This document shows positions 1-4,545 of a stretch of 27,918 nucleotides of DNA, in pieces (the first letter of the stretch is position 1; each line of letters opens with the position of its first letter). Below the pieces are notes generated by a model. It was not told the origin of the DNA. It saw only the letters and a list, made by a program, of their open reading frames with translations, and ran no database searches. The translations under genes were made by a program, and so were the position numbers. The stretch lies in IMG/VR virus record IMGVR_UViG_3300042325_000414, positions 1 through 27,918 of that record, one strand, 5' to 3'. Source of the DNA: a virus.

Positions 1-69
1 ATACTTATCTTTTCCATGATTTTCTTTAGCAAGAGATTCTGCTAATTCTCTAAGTTCATAATTGGTCAT
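1..69 (-). CDS. small hypothetical protein, 3' end outside window
   Basis: The first 23 codons of a leftward gene, starting MTNYELRELAESLAKENHGK and running off the left edge. A ribosome-binding site of the type ACGAAAGG lies 8 nt before the ATG, and the same ACGAAAG box precedes five other starts in this cluster. A TGTCAG-type promoter sits just upstream (98-119). The visible part is charged and predicted helical. I do not recognise the family and the full length is unknown. Confidence 0.7.
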   Translation of the reverse strand, partial: MTNYELRELAESLAKENHGKDKY

Positions 70-97
70 TTTGAGCCTTTCGTTAATTGATAATGGA

Positions 98-119
98 ATA
101 ATACCACGGCTGGCTGACA
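98..119 (-). promoter_or_regulatory. TGTCAG-N10-TATTAT promoter
   Basis: On the minus strand TGTCAG (114-119) is followed after exactly 10 nt by TATTAT (98-103). The same arrangement occurs at five other places in the leftward cluster. There is no -35 hexamer at the usual distance. A CRP-like palindrome is centred 63.5 bp upstream of the -10. It would drive the partial gene at 1-69. Confidence 0.6.
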
Positions 120-137
120 TTTTGGCTCATTTGCTTG

Positions 138-268
138 GGCGTGTCGGGAAATTCTTTTTGTGAGTAATCTCACAAAATTTCAGGGGTTTTCCACAAGTGT
201 TCTTAAGTTATCCACAGCCCCCGCAGCTCTGTGGGGGGTCAGGCTGACATTTGTCAACCCGACTCACC
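138..268. repeat. origin-like intergenic module, copy 1
   Basis: Related to the module at 1289-1454. In order it holds GGCGTGTC (138-145), a CRP-like palindrome (159-174), two DnaA-box 9-mers TTTTCCACA (187-195) and TTATCCACA (208-216), a hairpin with a C5/G5 stem (218-225 with 230-237), and TGACA-TT-TGTCA (245-256). It lies between the stop codon at 281 and the promoter at 98-119, so the hairpin may also end transcription from the right, although no U-tract follows. Confidence 0.55.
159..174. promoter_or_regulatory. CRP/GlxR-like operator, perfect palindrome
   Basis: TGTGA-GTAATC-TCACA matches the CRP-family consensus TGTGA-N6-TCACA at all ten fixed positions. Its centre lies 63.5 bp upstream of the -10 hexamer at 98-103, about -75.5 from the expected start, a position used for class I activation by CRP. 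Confidence 0.6.
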
Positions 269-280
269 TTTATTTTTTAT

Positions 281-397
281 TTATTCATAGTCATCAAATA
301 TTTTTTCTAATTGTAAAATTTGTTCATCTGTTAAATGATCAATATTAATTACATTAGCAAAACCAAAAATATCATAATCTAAATTATTTTTATTCAT
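281..397 (-). CDS. small acidic hypothetical protein (38 aa)
   Basis: Starts MNKNNLDYDIFGFANV and ends with an acidic helix, HLTDEQILQLEKIFDDYE. I chose the ATG at 397 over a longer reading because ACGAAAGGGCGG stands at ribosome-binding distance. The stop of the upstream gene (399-401) lies 1 nt before this start, so translation is probably coupled. Its C-terminal LTDEQ segment resembles the end of the protein at 1771-1950. It is the last gene before the intergenic module. Function unknown. Confidence 0.7.
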   Translation of the reverse strand: MNKNNLDYDIFGFANVINIDHLTDEQILQLEKIFDDYE

Positions 398-398
398 T

Positions 399-593
399 TT
401 ATTCCGCCCTTTCGTTTTCAATAATTGTGTCCTCGAAATCCAAAAGCGATTGGCGATAAGCAATCGGGTCACACTCTCGCAAAATTTGCGAGGCGGTAAA
501 AGTTAAATTTCCAATTTCAAAAACTGGATACGATTCGTCTAGCATGTCATCAAACCAAGTTTTAATTTCGAAGGCAACATCAAAATCTAACAT
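399..593 (-). CDS. phage hypothetical protein (64 aa)
   Basis: Acidic protein, MLDFDVAFEIKTWFDDMLDE..., with a central SQILRECDPIAYRQSLLDF segment. From memory it resembles short uncharacterised proteins common in actinobacteriophages, but I cannot name a family. GGAGAAAA lies just ahead of its ATG, inside the end of the preceding gene, whose TAA (594-596) directly abuts this start. It belongs to the chain 743-874, 594-743, 399-593, 281-397. Confidence 0.8.
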   Translation of the reverse strand: MLDFDVAFEIKTWFDDMLDESYPVFEIGNLTFTASQILRECDPIAYRQSLLDFEDTIIENERAE

Positions 594-743
594 TTATTTT
601 TTCTCCAATACGCTAATAATGATATTTAAATCTTTGTCTGATAATAAAACACGAGATGATCCCCATAATACGGCTAACCAATTATCGCCATATTCTTTTT
701 TAGCCATGTTAGTAATCTTTTCGATCTTTTCATCTTTAGTCAT
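594..743 (-). CDS. small hypothetical protein (49 aa)
   Basis: Encodes MTKDEKIEKITNMAKKEYG followed by a hydrophobic stretch around NWLAVLWGSS and a C-terminal helix ending SVLEKK. Its ATG overlaps the upstream stop as TAATG (base 743) and its own TAA abuts the next ATG, both typical of coupled phage genes. No conserved domain is recognisable. Confidence 0.75.
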   Translation of the reverse strand: MTKDEKIEKITNMAKKEYGDNWLAVLWGSSRVLLSDKDLNIIISVLEKK

Positions 744-874
744 TAGTAAGTATCCTCGCAACCTAGTTCATAGGCTTTCTCTAGTAGTTCGATTAGGGCA
801 GGTGTTACAGGTACGCCATAGACTATGGCTAAGCCCTTTAGGGCTTGTGTTGGTGCGTATGAATAAGTATCCAT
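743..874 (-). CDS. small hypothetical protein (43 aa), paralogue of 2127-2246
   Basis: Protein MDTYSYAPTQALKGLAIVYG... ending TPALIELLEKAYELGCEDTY. The C-terminal half is nearly the same as that of the gene at 2127-2246 (TPELIELLNKAYELGVEDSY), so one arose by duplication. The start has ACGAAAGAAGG upstream, and the TGTCAG-type promoter at 907-928 lies 33 nt before it. The stop overlaps the next ATG (TAATG). Function unknown. Confidence 0.75.
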   Translation of the reverse strand: MDTYSYAPTQALKGLAIVYGVPVTPALIELLEKAYELGCEDTY

Positions 875-875
875 A

Positions 876-992
876 TTAGCCTTCTTTCGTTGTTGTTATA
901 TTGGAGATTGTAGCAGATAGCACTGACATTGCTTGATCGGCGCTAGCCTTGCGTGTAGCAAGGACATGCGCCTTATATTCATCTAGATTCAT
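876..992 (-). CDS. small hypothetical protein (38 aa)
   Basis: MNLDEYKAHVLATRKASADQ continues into a helix rich in Ala, Ser and Thr. Its ATG overlaps the upstream gene's TGA (ATGA), and its stop lies 1 nt before the next ATG, so it fits the coupled operon. Unusually, the promoter-like motif at 907-928 lies inside its 3' half. The ORF may therefore be a real gene with an internal promoter, or a chance reading through a leader. Confidence 0.55.
   Translation of the reverse strand: MNLDEYKAHVLATRKASADQAMSVLSATISNITTTKEG
907..928 (-). promoter_or_regulatory. TGTCAG-N10-TACAAT promoter, internal
   Basis: TGTCAG (923-928) and TACAAT (907-912) on the minus strand, 10 nt apart, inside the 38-codon gene and 33 nt ahead of the gene starting at 874. 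No CRP-like palindrome is seen at the expected upstream distance. Confidence 0.5.
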
Positions 993-1219
993 TTAAACAC
1001 CTTTTCGAATTCGGAGTATGGTAACTCGTAGTTAAATAACTGATTGCCATTTGTGCTAACGCTAGCACCCTTGCCTATTGTGTAACGCTGTAAGACAACA
1101 TGCGCCATTTGAGCATCATCATCTATTGCGATTATATTTACGATCTTATGATTAACATAAGCGGAATCACCAGTAAAGAATTTACCGATAAAAAAACCAT
1201 TGAGCAGGGATAGAGTCAT
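989..1219 (-). CDS. hypothetical protein (76 aa), short beta-rich domain
   Basis: Starts MTLSLLNGFFIGKFFTGDSA. The body alternates short hydrophobic strands and polar turns (IVNIIAIDDDAQMAHVVLQRYTIG), suggesting a small beta-barrel, and it ends SEFEKVFK. ACGAAAGGGG is the ribosome-binding site. The promoter at 1250-1271 lies about 30 nt upstream, so this is probably the first gene of the operon reaching down to 281. The stop overlaps the next ATG (ATGA). No family recognised. Confidence 0.8.
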   Translation of the reverse strand: MTLSLLNGFFIGKFFTGDSAYVNHKIVNIIAIDDDAQMAHVVLQRYTIGKGASVSTNGNQLFNYELPYSEFEKVFK

Positions 1220-1249
1220 TTTGACCCCTTTCGTTTGTAGATACTCGCA

Positions 1250-1271
1250 ATTATAGCGTAGGCTACTGACA
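1250..1271 (-). promoter_or_regulatory. TGTCAG-N10-TATAAT promoter
   Basis: The best example of the set: TGTCAG (1266-1271), 10 nt, then a perfect TATAAT (1250-1255) on the minus strand. A CRP-like site is centred 62.5 bp upstream of the -10. It would transcribe the operon that starts at 1219. Confidence 0.65.
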
Positions 1272-1309
1272 TTTTAGGGATATGGCTCGGCGTGTCTAAA
1301 TATTCTTTT

Positions 1310-1325
1310 TGTGTTTAATATCACA
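1310..1325. promoter_or_regulatory. CRP/GlxR-like operator, one mismatch
   Basis: TGTGT-TTAATA-TCACA, nine of ten fixed positions of TGTGA-N6-TCACA. Centred 62.5 bp upstream of the -10 at 1250-1255, about -74.5 from the expected start. It occupies the same place in this module as the perfect site in the first one. Confidence 0.5.
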
Positions 1326-1329
1326 TACC

Positions 1330-1405
1330 TTATACACATCACCCTGTGGATAAGCCAGCAAATCCAGGGTGTTTATACACAGCCCCTTAATCACCCTGTG
1401 GATAA
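1330..1405. other. cluster of four DnaA boxes
   Basis: Four 9-mers fit TTWTNCACA: TTATACACA (1330-1338, +), TTATCCACA (1345-1353, -), TTATACACA (1373-1381, +) and TTATCCACA (1397-1405, -). Orientations alternate and all four lie within 76 bp. Two are exact strong boxes. Such a density is typical of origins or DnaA-titration sites. Confidence 0.6.
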
Positions 1406-1463
1406 CCCCCACGTGTGTGGGGGGTCAAGCTGACAATTGTCAACTCGACACGCCGTTAGGCTA

Positions 1464-1622
1464 CTATGATTTACGCCACAATTTTTCACGCTTGTTATAA
1501 GCCTTATAAGACTTATAAGCGACTATAGATGTGAACACTAGGGCAAGCATCTGCCATGATAGCGAGATGTAGCACCACTCTGAATCAAACATAAACCCAT
1601 AGCCGTCTAGTTCTATTTTCAT
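1464..1622 (-). CDS. small single-pass membrane protein (52 aa)
   Basis: Acidic start MKIELDGYGFMFDSEW, a hydrophobic segment at about residues 18-36 (ISLSWQMLALVFTSIVA), then a basic tail with Lys and Arg (YKAYNKREKLWRKS). This predicts one membrane helix with the tail in the cytoplasm. Its ATG overlaps the upstream stop (ATGA). It is the last gene of the 1950-1464 operon. Function unknown; membrane proteins of this size in phages are often host-interaction factors. Confidence 0.75.
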   Translation of the reverse strand: MKIELDGYGFMFDSEWCYISLSWQMLALVFTSIVAYKSYKAYNKREKLWRKS

Positions 1623-1771
1623 TTAGTATCTACCTCTCTAATATTATAAGTAAAGCCCTTACCTAATTTATTTAGTTCTGTCATTACTGTTAATAATTCA
1701 TCTGCGCTATTAGCCTTCTGATTAACGGCTAGCAGGCTAGAACCTTGCCAAAGTGAGTATGTGATAGTCAT
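1619..1771 (-). CDS. small hypothetical protein (50 aa)
   Basis: MTITYSLWQGSSLLAVNQKA... ending FTYNIREVDTK, probably a small alpha/beta fold: strand, helix (ADELLTVMTELNKL), strand. The start is fused to the upstream stop as TAATG and the stop to the downstream start as ATGA, so it lies inside a three-gene coupled operon. No domain recognised. Confidence 0.75.
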   Translation of the reverse strand: MTITYSLWQGSSLLAVNQKANSADELLTVMTELNKLGKGFTYNIREVDTK

Positions 1772-1950
1772 TAGATTGCCTCGCTTAGTAGTAGGGATAC
1801 TTGTTCATCTGTTAATTCTTGATCGCCTAGCGGGTCAAACGATTCGATAGTGTCTGACTCATCTAGATAATAATACTGATCTGCGACGGCGGTCTGAATA
1901 GACTCGTACTTATTAACGCTATTAGTAGCGTATGAATAAACATATGACAT
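1771..1950 (-). CDS. acidic hypothetical protein (59 aa)
   Basis: Starts MSYVYSYATNSVNKYESIQT, has a Tyr-rich middle (DQYYYLDESD) and ends in an acidic LTDEQVSLLLSEAI helix like the end of the 38-aa protein at 281-397. ACGAAAG stands upstream, and the promoter at 1985-2006 lies 34 nt ahead. First gene of the operon with 1619-1771 and 1464-1622. Very acidic, which can suit DNA mimicry, but that is speculation. Confidence 0.75.
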   Translation of the reverse strand: MSYVYSYATNSVNKYESIQTAVADQYYYLDESDTIESFDPLGDQELTDEQVSLLLSEAI

Positions 1951-1984
1951 TTTTTATTCGCTTTCGTTAGTAGTTATAGTGGGA

Positions 1985-2006
1985 ATTGTAGCGCATGGGA
2001 CTGACA
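1985..2006 (-). promoter_or_regulatory. TGTCAG-N10-TACAAT promoter
   Basis: TGTCAG (2001-2006) and TACAAT (1985-1990) on the minus strand, spaced 10 nt, in the short gap between the genes at 2011 and 1950. No CRP-like site is found where the other promoters have one. Confidence 0.55.
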
Positions 2007-2010
2007 TTTA

Positions 2011-2127
2011 TTAAGCATTTATAAAGCATAGGGCGATTGCGATTGCTACGCCGATGAAGGCGCCGACTGGTGCCATGAAGTCGGCATTATCGTCTAGCCA
2101 GTCGATTGCGTATGTGAAGGGATTCAT
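2011..2127 (-). CDS. small membrane protein (38 aa)
   Basis: MNPFTYAIDWLDDNADFMAP is followed by a Gly/Ala/Ile-rich hydrophobic segment (about residues 20-37) that predicts one membrane helix at the C terminus. The start overlaps the upstream stop as TAATG. It is the second and last gene of a two-gene unit with 2127-2246. No family recognised. Confidence 0.7.
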   Translation of the reverse strand: MNPFTYAIDWLDDNADFMAPVGAFIGVAIAIALCFINA

Positions 2128-2246
2128 TAGTAACTATCCTCTACGCCTAGTTCATAAGCCTTGTTTAGTAATTCGATTAGTTCAGGTGTTGCTGTAAAGC
2201 CTTGAGCGGTTGCCATGTCCGCTAGTGTGTCTTTTGGATACATCAT
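2127..2246 (-). CDS. small hypothetical protein (39 aa), paralogue of 743-874
   Basis: Begins MMYPKDTLADMATAQGF and shares its C-terminal 20 residues almost entirely with the protein at 743-874 (TPELIELLNKAYELG versus TPALIELLEKAYELG). ACGAAAGAG precedes the start; two ATGs are in tandem and either could serve. The leader back to the promoter at 2361-2382 is about 108 nt and holds a tandem repeat with hairpins. Confidence 0.7.
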   Translation of the reverse strand: MMYPKDTLADMATAQGFTATPELIELLNKAYELGVEDSY

Positions 2247-2279
2247 TTTTTATTCTCTTTCGTTAGTAGTTATGTGTTA

Positions 2280-2328
2280 AGCGATTATTCGCTAGGCTCA
2301 CCCTTTCGGGATTATTTGCTAGGCTCAC
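2280..2328 (-). repeat. tandem 27-nt repeat with hairpins in an mRNA leader
   Basis: Two 19-nt units (2283-2301 and 2310-2328, one mismatch) with a 27-nt period. On the transcribed strand they include CCC-GAAA-GGG (2301-2310, a GNRA-type loop) and AGCGA-ATAA-TCGCT (2280-2293). The block lies in the untranslated leader of the gene starting at 2246 and could control its translation. Confidence 0.45.
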
Positions 2329-2360
2329 GCTCTAATTCTTATTTAATTGTTATGTCTGTA

Positions 2361-2382
2361 AGACTATCATCTGCTACTGACA
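2361..2382 (-). promoter_or_regulatory. TGTCAG-N10-TAGTCT promoter
   Basis: TGTCAG (2377-2382) and TAGTCT (2361-2366), 10 nt apart, on the minus strand. The -10 is weak but fits TANNNT and is identical to that of the promoter at 2693-2714. A CRP-like site is centred 52.5 bp upstream of the -10. Confidence 0.45.
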
Positions 2383-2390
2383 TTTAGTAG

Positions 2391-2417
2391 CGACACGCCC
2401 TAGGGCTTAGTGTGTCG
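2391..2417 (-). terminator. hairpin next to the stop codon, possible terminator
   Basis: On the minus strand CGACACAC (2417-2410) can pair with GCGTGTCG (2398-2391), with one A/C mismatch, and the loop holds the palindrome GCCCTAGGGC. It follows the stop of the gene at 2418-2645 directly. No U-tract follows, so termination is uncertain. It overlaps the CRP-like site at 2411-2426. Confidence 0.35.
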
Positions 2418-2426
2418 TTAGTCACA
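2411..2426. promoter_or_regulatory. CRP/GlxR-like operator, one mismatch
   Basis: TGTGT-CGTTAG-TCACA, nine of ten fixed positions. Its centre is 52.5 bp upstream of the -10 at 2361-2366, about -64.5 from the expected start. It covers the stop codon of the neighbouring gene. Confidence 0.4.
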
Positions 2427-2645
2427 GTAGCAATACTCATTATCGCAATCGCATGAGCGTGTAAGCGGTGGCAAAGACACTAGATCAAACAAGTCCTTAC
2501 ACTTATTAGGATTCTCCCACCATGGGAAACCTGCGTGATATTGAGCAGGTGCTAAGACTACCTGTCCGCAAGGGCATAGATTCATTAAACCTTTAGGATA
2601 ATCGCTAACCTTAGCGAAACCCTGTCCAAAAATTGAGTTAGTCAT
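2418..2645 (-). CDS. cysteine-rich small protein (75 aa), probable metal binder
   Basis: Starts MTNSIFGQGFAKVSDYPKGL. Seven cysteines: C24-P-C26, C49, C65-D-C67 and C72-Y-C74, with H37, suggest one or two zinc sites. I chose the ATG at 2645 because AAGGGAGA lies about 10 nt upstream. A reading from 2777 would run through the promoter at 2693-2714 and the CRP-like site. The mRNA leader would be about 40 nt. Function unknown. Confidence 0.75.
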   Translation of the reverse strand: MTNSIFGQGFAKVSDYPKGLMNLCPCGQVVLAPAQYHAGFPWWENPNKCKDLFDLVSLPPLTRSCDCDNEYCYCD

Positions 2646-2692
2646 CTGACTAATCTCCCTTCTGTTAATCACCTTGATTAACTTATGTCTTA

Positions 2693-2714
2693 AGACTATA
2701 TGAAGGCACTGACA
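2693..2714 (-). promoter_or_regulatory. TGTCAG-N10-TAGTCT promoter
   Basis: TGTCAG (2709-2714) and TAGTCT (2693-2698), 10 nt apart, on the minus strand. The -10 and the TA that follows it repeat those at 2361-2382. A perfect CRP-like palindrome is centred 72.5 bp upstream of the -10. Confidence 0.5.
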
Positions 2715-2762
2715 AAATCGAATCCAAAAAGCACACAAAACGGACATCGACCAAAATACTTG

Positions 2763-2778
2763 TGTGATAGTGATCACA
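2763..2778. promoter_or_regulatory. CRP/GlxR-like operator, perfect, inside a larger inverted repeat
   Basis: TGTGA-TAGTGA-TCACA matches all ten fixed positions. It is nested in the inverted repeat ATCGACC (2746-2752) / GGTCGAT (2784-2790), with a further pair CGGACAT (2741-2747) / ATGTCCG (2809-2815). It lies in the divergent region between the leftward cluster (promoter 2693-2714) and the rightward genes (promoter 2885-2913), about -84.5 from the leftward start. Confidence 0.6.
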
Positions 2779-2884
2779 ATTGAGGTCGATATGTGCGGTC
2801 TATCCGAAATGTCCGAATTTGTTTTTATACTGTATCATACAAAATAAAAATATATTAACATTTTGTGATATTCTAAAAAAGCAG

Positions 2885-2913
2885 TTGACTAGAATATATG
2901 GATCCTATATACT
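2885..2913 (+). promoter_or_regulatory. TTGACT-N17-TATACT promoter for a leaderless gene
   Basis: TTGACT (2885-2890), 17-nt spacer, TATACT (2908-2913). The ATG at 2920 begins 6 nt after the -10, where the transcript should start, so the mRNA is predicted leaderless. AGTTGACTAG recurs at 3297 and 6609. Confidence 0.65.
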
Positions 2914-2919
2914 TCAGAT

Positions 2920-3030
2920 ATGGCCTCAATCAGAACTGTTAAATGTGATATATGTGGGCGGGAACTAGAAGTAAGATCTGCCTTTGCCCATATGACGCTA
3001 TCAAATCATAAAAAATCTTGCAAAGCTTGA
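2920..3030 (+). CDS. mini zinc-finger protein (36 aa), leaderless
   Basis: MASIRTVKCDICGRELEVRS continues with H24, H30 and C34. The layout C9-x2-C12-x11-H24-x5-H30-x3-C34 fits a single classical-type zinc finger, so a DNA, RNA or protein-binding role is likely. No ribosome-binding site is visible, and the strong promoter ends 6 nt before the ATG, which fits leaderless translation. First rightward gene after the divergent region. Confidence 0.75.
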   Translation: MASIRTVKCDICGRELEVRSAFAHMTLSNHKKSCKA

Positions 3031-3056
3031 CCAATCAATTTTTGGAATGTTATAAT
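3027..3056 (+). promoter_or_regulatory. TTGACC-N18-TATAAT promoter
   Basis: TTGACC (3027-3032) overlaps the stop codon of the zinc-finger gene. After 18 nt comes a perfect TATAAT (3051-3056). The start would be near 3063, leaving a leader of about 48 nt before the ATG at 3111. Confidence 0.55.
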
Positions 3057-3110
3057 AATTACCTTGGACAGTTTTCGGAGATAATATCAAGGGGTTAAAC
3101 TCTAAGTGCG

Positions 3111-3275
3111 ATGATGACGGAAGTTAAATTCTTTCAGATAAAAGCTACAGCTCTAACCGATGAATTGCTATCTTATAAATGGACAATTTCGGGGTTCCTA
3201 ATAATTTTTCTTTATTGGGGTATAGGGGTTGTATGCTCAAATTCTGGAAGTTATCATTATAAAGAAAAGATATAA
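3111..3275 (+). CDS. small membrane protein (54 aa)
   Basis: MMTEVKFFQIKATALTDELL leads into a hydrophobic segment at about residues 24-43 (WTISGFLIIFLYWGIGVV) and a short polar tail (CSNSGSYHYKEKI). One membrane helix is predicted. The start may be either of two tandem ATGs. AAGGGG lies 16 nt away, too far for a strong ribosome-binding site, so the start is less certain. Function unknown. Confidence 0.55.
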   Translation: MMTEVKFFQIKATALTDELLSYKWTISGFLIIFLYWGIGVVCSNSGSYHYKEKI

Positions 3276-3297
3276 TACATATAAGATATAATTCTAG

Positions 3298-3326
3298 TTG
3301 ACTAGGATATTATTAGAGAGTACAAT
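3298..3326 (+). promoter_or_regulatory. TTGACT-N17-TACAAT promoter for a leaderless gene
   Basis: TTGACT (3298-3303), 17-nt spacer, TACAAT (3321-3326), then 6 nt to the ATG at 3333. It may also serve tRNA-Ile, the GT60 gene and tRNA-Asn, since no other clear promoter lies between. Confidence 0.65.
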
Positions 3327-3332
3327 AGAAAT

Positions 3333-3410
3333 ATGAAGACAATAGTAGCGGGAACCATAATAGCAGTGACAATTTTTATTCTTGGCACTATATATTACAT
3401 AATAGGCTAA
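3333..3410 (+). CDS. 25-residue membrane peptide, leaderless
   Basis: MKTIVAGTIIAVTIFILGTI plus YYIIG: one positive charge, then an almost fully hydrophobic membrane helix. The ATG coincides with the expected transcription start of a near-consensus promoter, so a leaderless mRNA is likely. It ends 5 nt before tRNA-Ile. It could be a toxic or holin-like micropeptide, but only the membrane character is supported. Confidence 0.6.
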   Translation: MKTIVAGTIIAVTIFILGTIYYIIG

Positions 3411-3415
3411 TCCCT

Positions 3416-3488
3416 GGGGGTATAGCTTAATGGTTAAAGCATTTGTCTTATATGCAAACGATTGTGAGTTCAAATCTCACTATCCCTA
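3416..3488 (+). tRNA. tRNA-Ile (anticodon UAU)
   Basis: Full cloverleaf: acceptor GGGGGTA with TATCCCT (two G-U pairs), D-stem GCTT/AAGC, anticodon stem TTTGT/GCAAA with loop CTTATAT, variable CGATT, T-stem GTGAG/CTCAC, discriminator A. The anticodon UAU reads AUA, a codon used freely in the neighbouring AT-rich genes. No CCA is encoded. The GT60 gene starts 15 nt downstream. Confidence 0.9.
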
Positions 3489-3503
3489 CAATGAAAGAAG
3501 TTA

Positions 3504-4535
3504 ATGAAAGATTCTATATTTATACCAATAGCTGCTTGCAATGAAAGATTTATAGAGCAAACAGTTAGAAGCGCATTACATAATGCCAAGCACCCAGAAA
3601 AAGTATTTTTTGGTATATTTAACAATATCACTAACACTACAAAATCATTGTTATCCAATGACTACATAACAAAAAATAGTCAAGTATTCTACACAGAGCT
3701 AGTAAGCGTATGTGCTATGGGCGTAGGGTTTGGTAGGCTAAATGCTTCACTATTGCAATTTACAAAATTTGATTACATGTTTCAAATAGATGCCCATATG
3801 CTTTTTCCAAAAAATTGGGATGAAAGTTTAATAGATGTCTTTAATTTAATAAAAACTGAAAATAATATTGATGAGAATAAAATTGTTTTATCGTCTGCGT
3901 CATCACTTAAATGGTTTAATTCCACAGAAGATCTATACAAAATAATGGGCTCTGGAAATGATGATAATTTTATTGAAATAGATCCTTATAATTTAGAAGA
4001 ACATTTTTTAAACGATATACAAGGCGGCGCAATAAAAGTAAAAATGTTTTATGACGGAAAACAAGGAAGTGCCTTGCTTAAAGAAAATATAGGTTTTCCA
4101 ATAGTATATGGAGAAAGACCAATTAAAAAAGGGTTAGATTATGAAGAAACAAATGGTGTTCATGCTTCATTTATGTTTTCAAAAGCTAATTTAAATAGAG
4201 ATGTATTACATGACCCAGAAGACTTTTTTCATGGAGATCAAACTAACTACAGCGTAAGATTATTAAGTAGAGGATATAGAATATTTTCACCTAAGTATCC
4301 AGTAATATCGGTCATGGATAAAGGCAGATATGATGATAAAGAATATGATTGGAGATTTAACGAAGAAAGCGATAGAACAAATGCTCAAATCTATTTATCT
4401 TATAAAAAATCTGGAGATAGAGAGTTTTTAAACGACATAATATCTGGTAGGTATTTTGGATATTGGGGTGCTCCAGATCAAGAGTCTCTAGACCTAGCTA
4501 AAGAAAAAATTGAATATACAGAATTAGGCGGGTAA
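3504..4535 (+). CDS. GT60-type glycosyltransferase (Skp1 hydroxyproline GlcNAc-transferase family)
   Basis: 343 aa with a GT-A type nucleotide-sugar domain. The N terminus (IFIPIAACNERFIEQTVRSA, residues 5-24) and GVGFGRLNASLLQ (73-85) are followed by QIDAHM (94-99), with D96 and H98 in the DxH position expected to hold metal and sugar nucleotide, and KNWDESL. A second conserved block is FFHGDQ (241-246) with RLLSRGYRIFSP. This is the pattern of Pfam GlcNAc (PF11397, GT60), whose Dictyostelium member adds GlcNAc to hydroxyproline of Skp1. The donor and acceptor here are unknown. Start: ATG after AAAGAAG, just behind tRNA-Ile. The DxH is intact and the length is ordinary. Family call fairly sure, acceptor inferred. 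Confidence 0.8.
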   Translation: MKDSIFIPIAACNERFIEQTVRSALHNAKHPEKVFFGIFNNITNTTKSLLSNDYITKNSQVFYTELVSVCAMGVGFGRLNASLLQFTKFDYMFQIDAHMLFPKNWDESLIDVFNLIKTENNIDENKIVLSSASSLKWFNSTEDLYKIMGSGNDDNFIEIDPYNLEEHFLNDIQGGAIKVKMFYDGKQGSALLKENIGFPIVYGERPIKKGLDYEETNGVHASFMFSKANLNRDVLHDPEDFFHGDQTNYSVRLLSRGYRIFSPKYPVISVMDKGRYDDKEYDWRFNEESDRTNAQIYLSYKKSGDREFLNDIISGRYFGYWGAPDQESLDLAKEKIEYTELGG

Positions 4536-4545
4536 TTTAAAAATT

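Larger units (their letters stand above)
1289..1454. repeat. origin-like intergenic module, copy 2
   Basis: Bounded by the inverted pair GGCGTGTC (1289-1296) and GACACGCC (1447-1454). Between them lie a CRP-like site (1310-1325), four DnaA boxes (1330-1405), a hairpin CCCCCAC-GTGT-GTGGGGG (1406-1423) and the perfect palindrome TGACAATTGTCA (1431-1442). The order of elements matches the module at 138-268, and a CACAAAAAGAAT block (minus strand) is also shared. Candidate replication origin or DnaA-binding locus. Confidence 0.6.

Noticed and set aside
218-237. Strong intrinsic terminator at the C5/G5 hairpin
   Set aside because: There is a stable stem but no U-tract on either strand; the same holds at 1406-1423. 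I keep it as part of the origin-like module only.
160-879. Plus-strand ORFs at 160-348 and 544-879
   Set aside because: They are shadows of the intergenic module and of the coupled minus-strand genes.
2646-2777. Longer N terminus (extra 44 codons) of the Cys-rich gene at 2418
   Set aside because: The extra part would cover the promoter 2693-2714 and the CRP-like site; a good ribosome-binding site supports the start at 2645.
2780-2968. Plus-strand ORF of 62 codons
   Set aside because: No ribosome-binding site; it is out of frame with the zinc-finger gene that has a clear promoter, and its composition is not protein-like.
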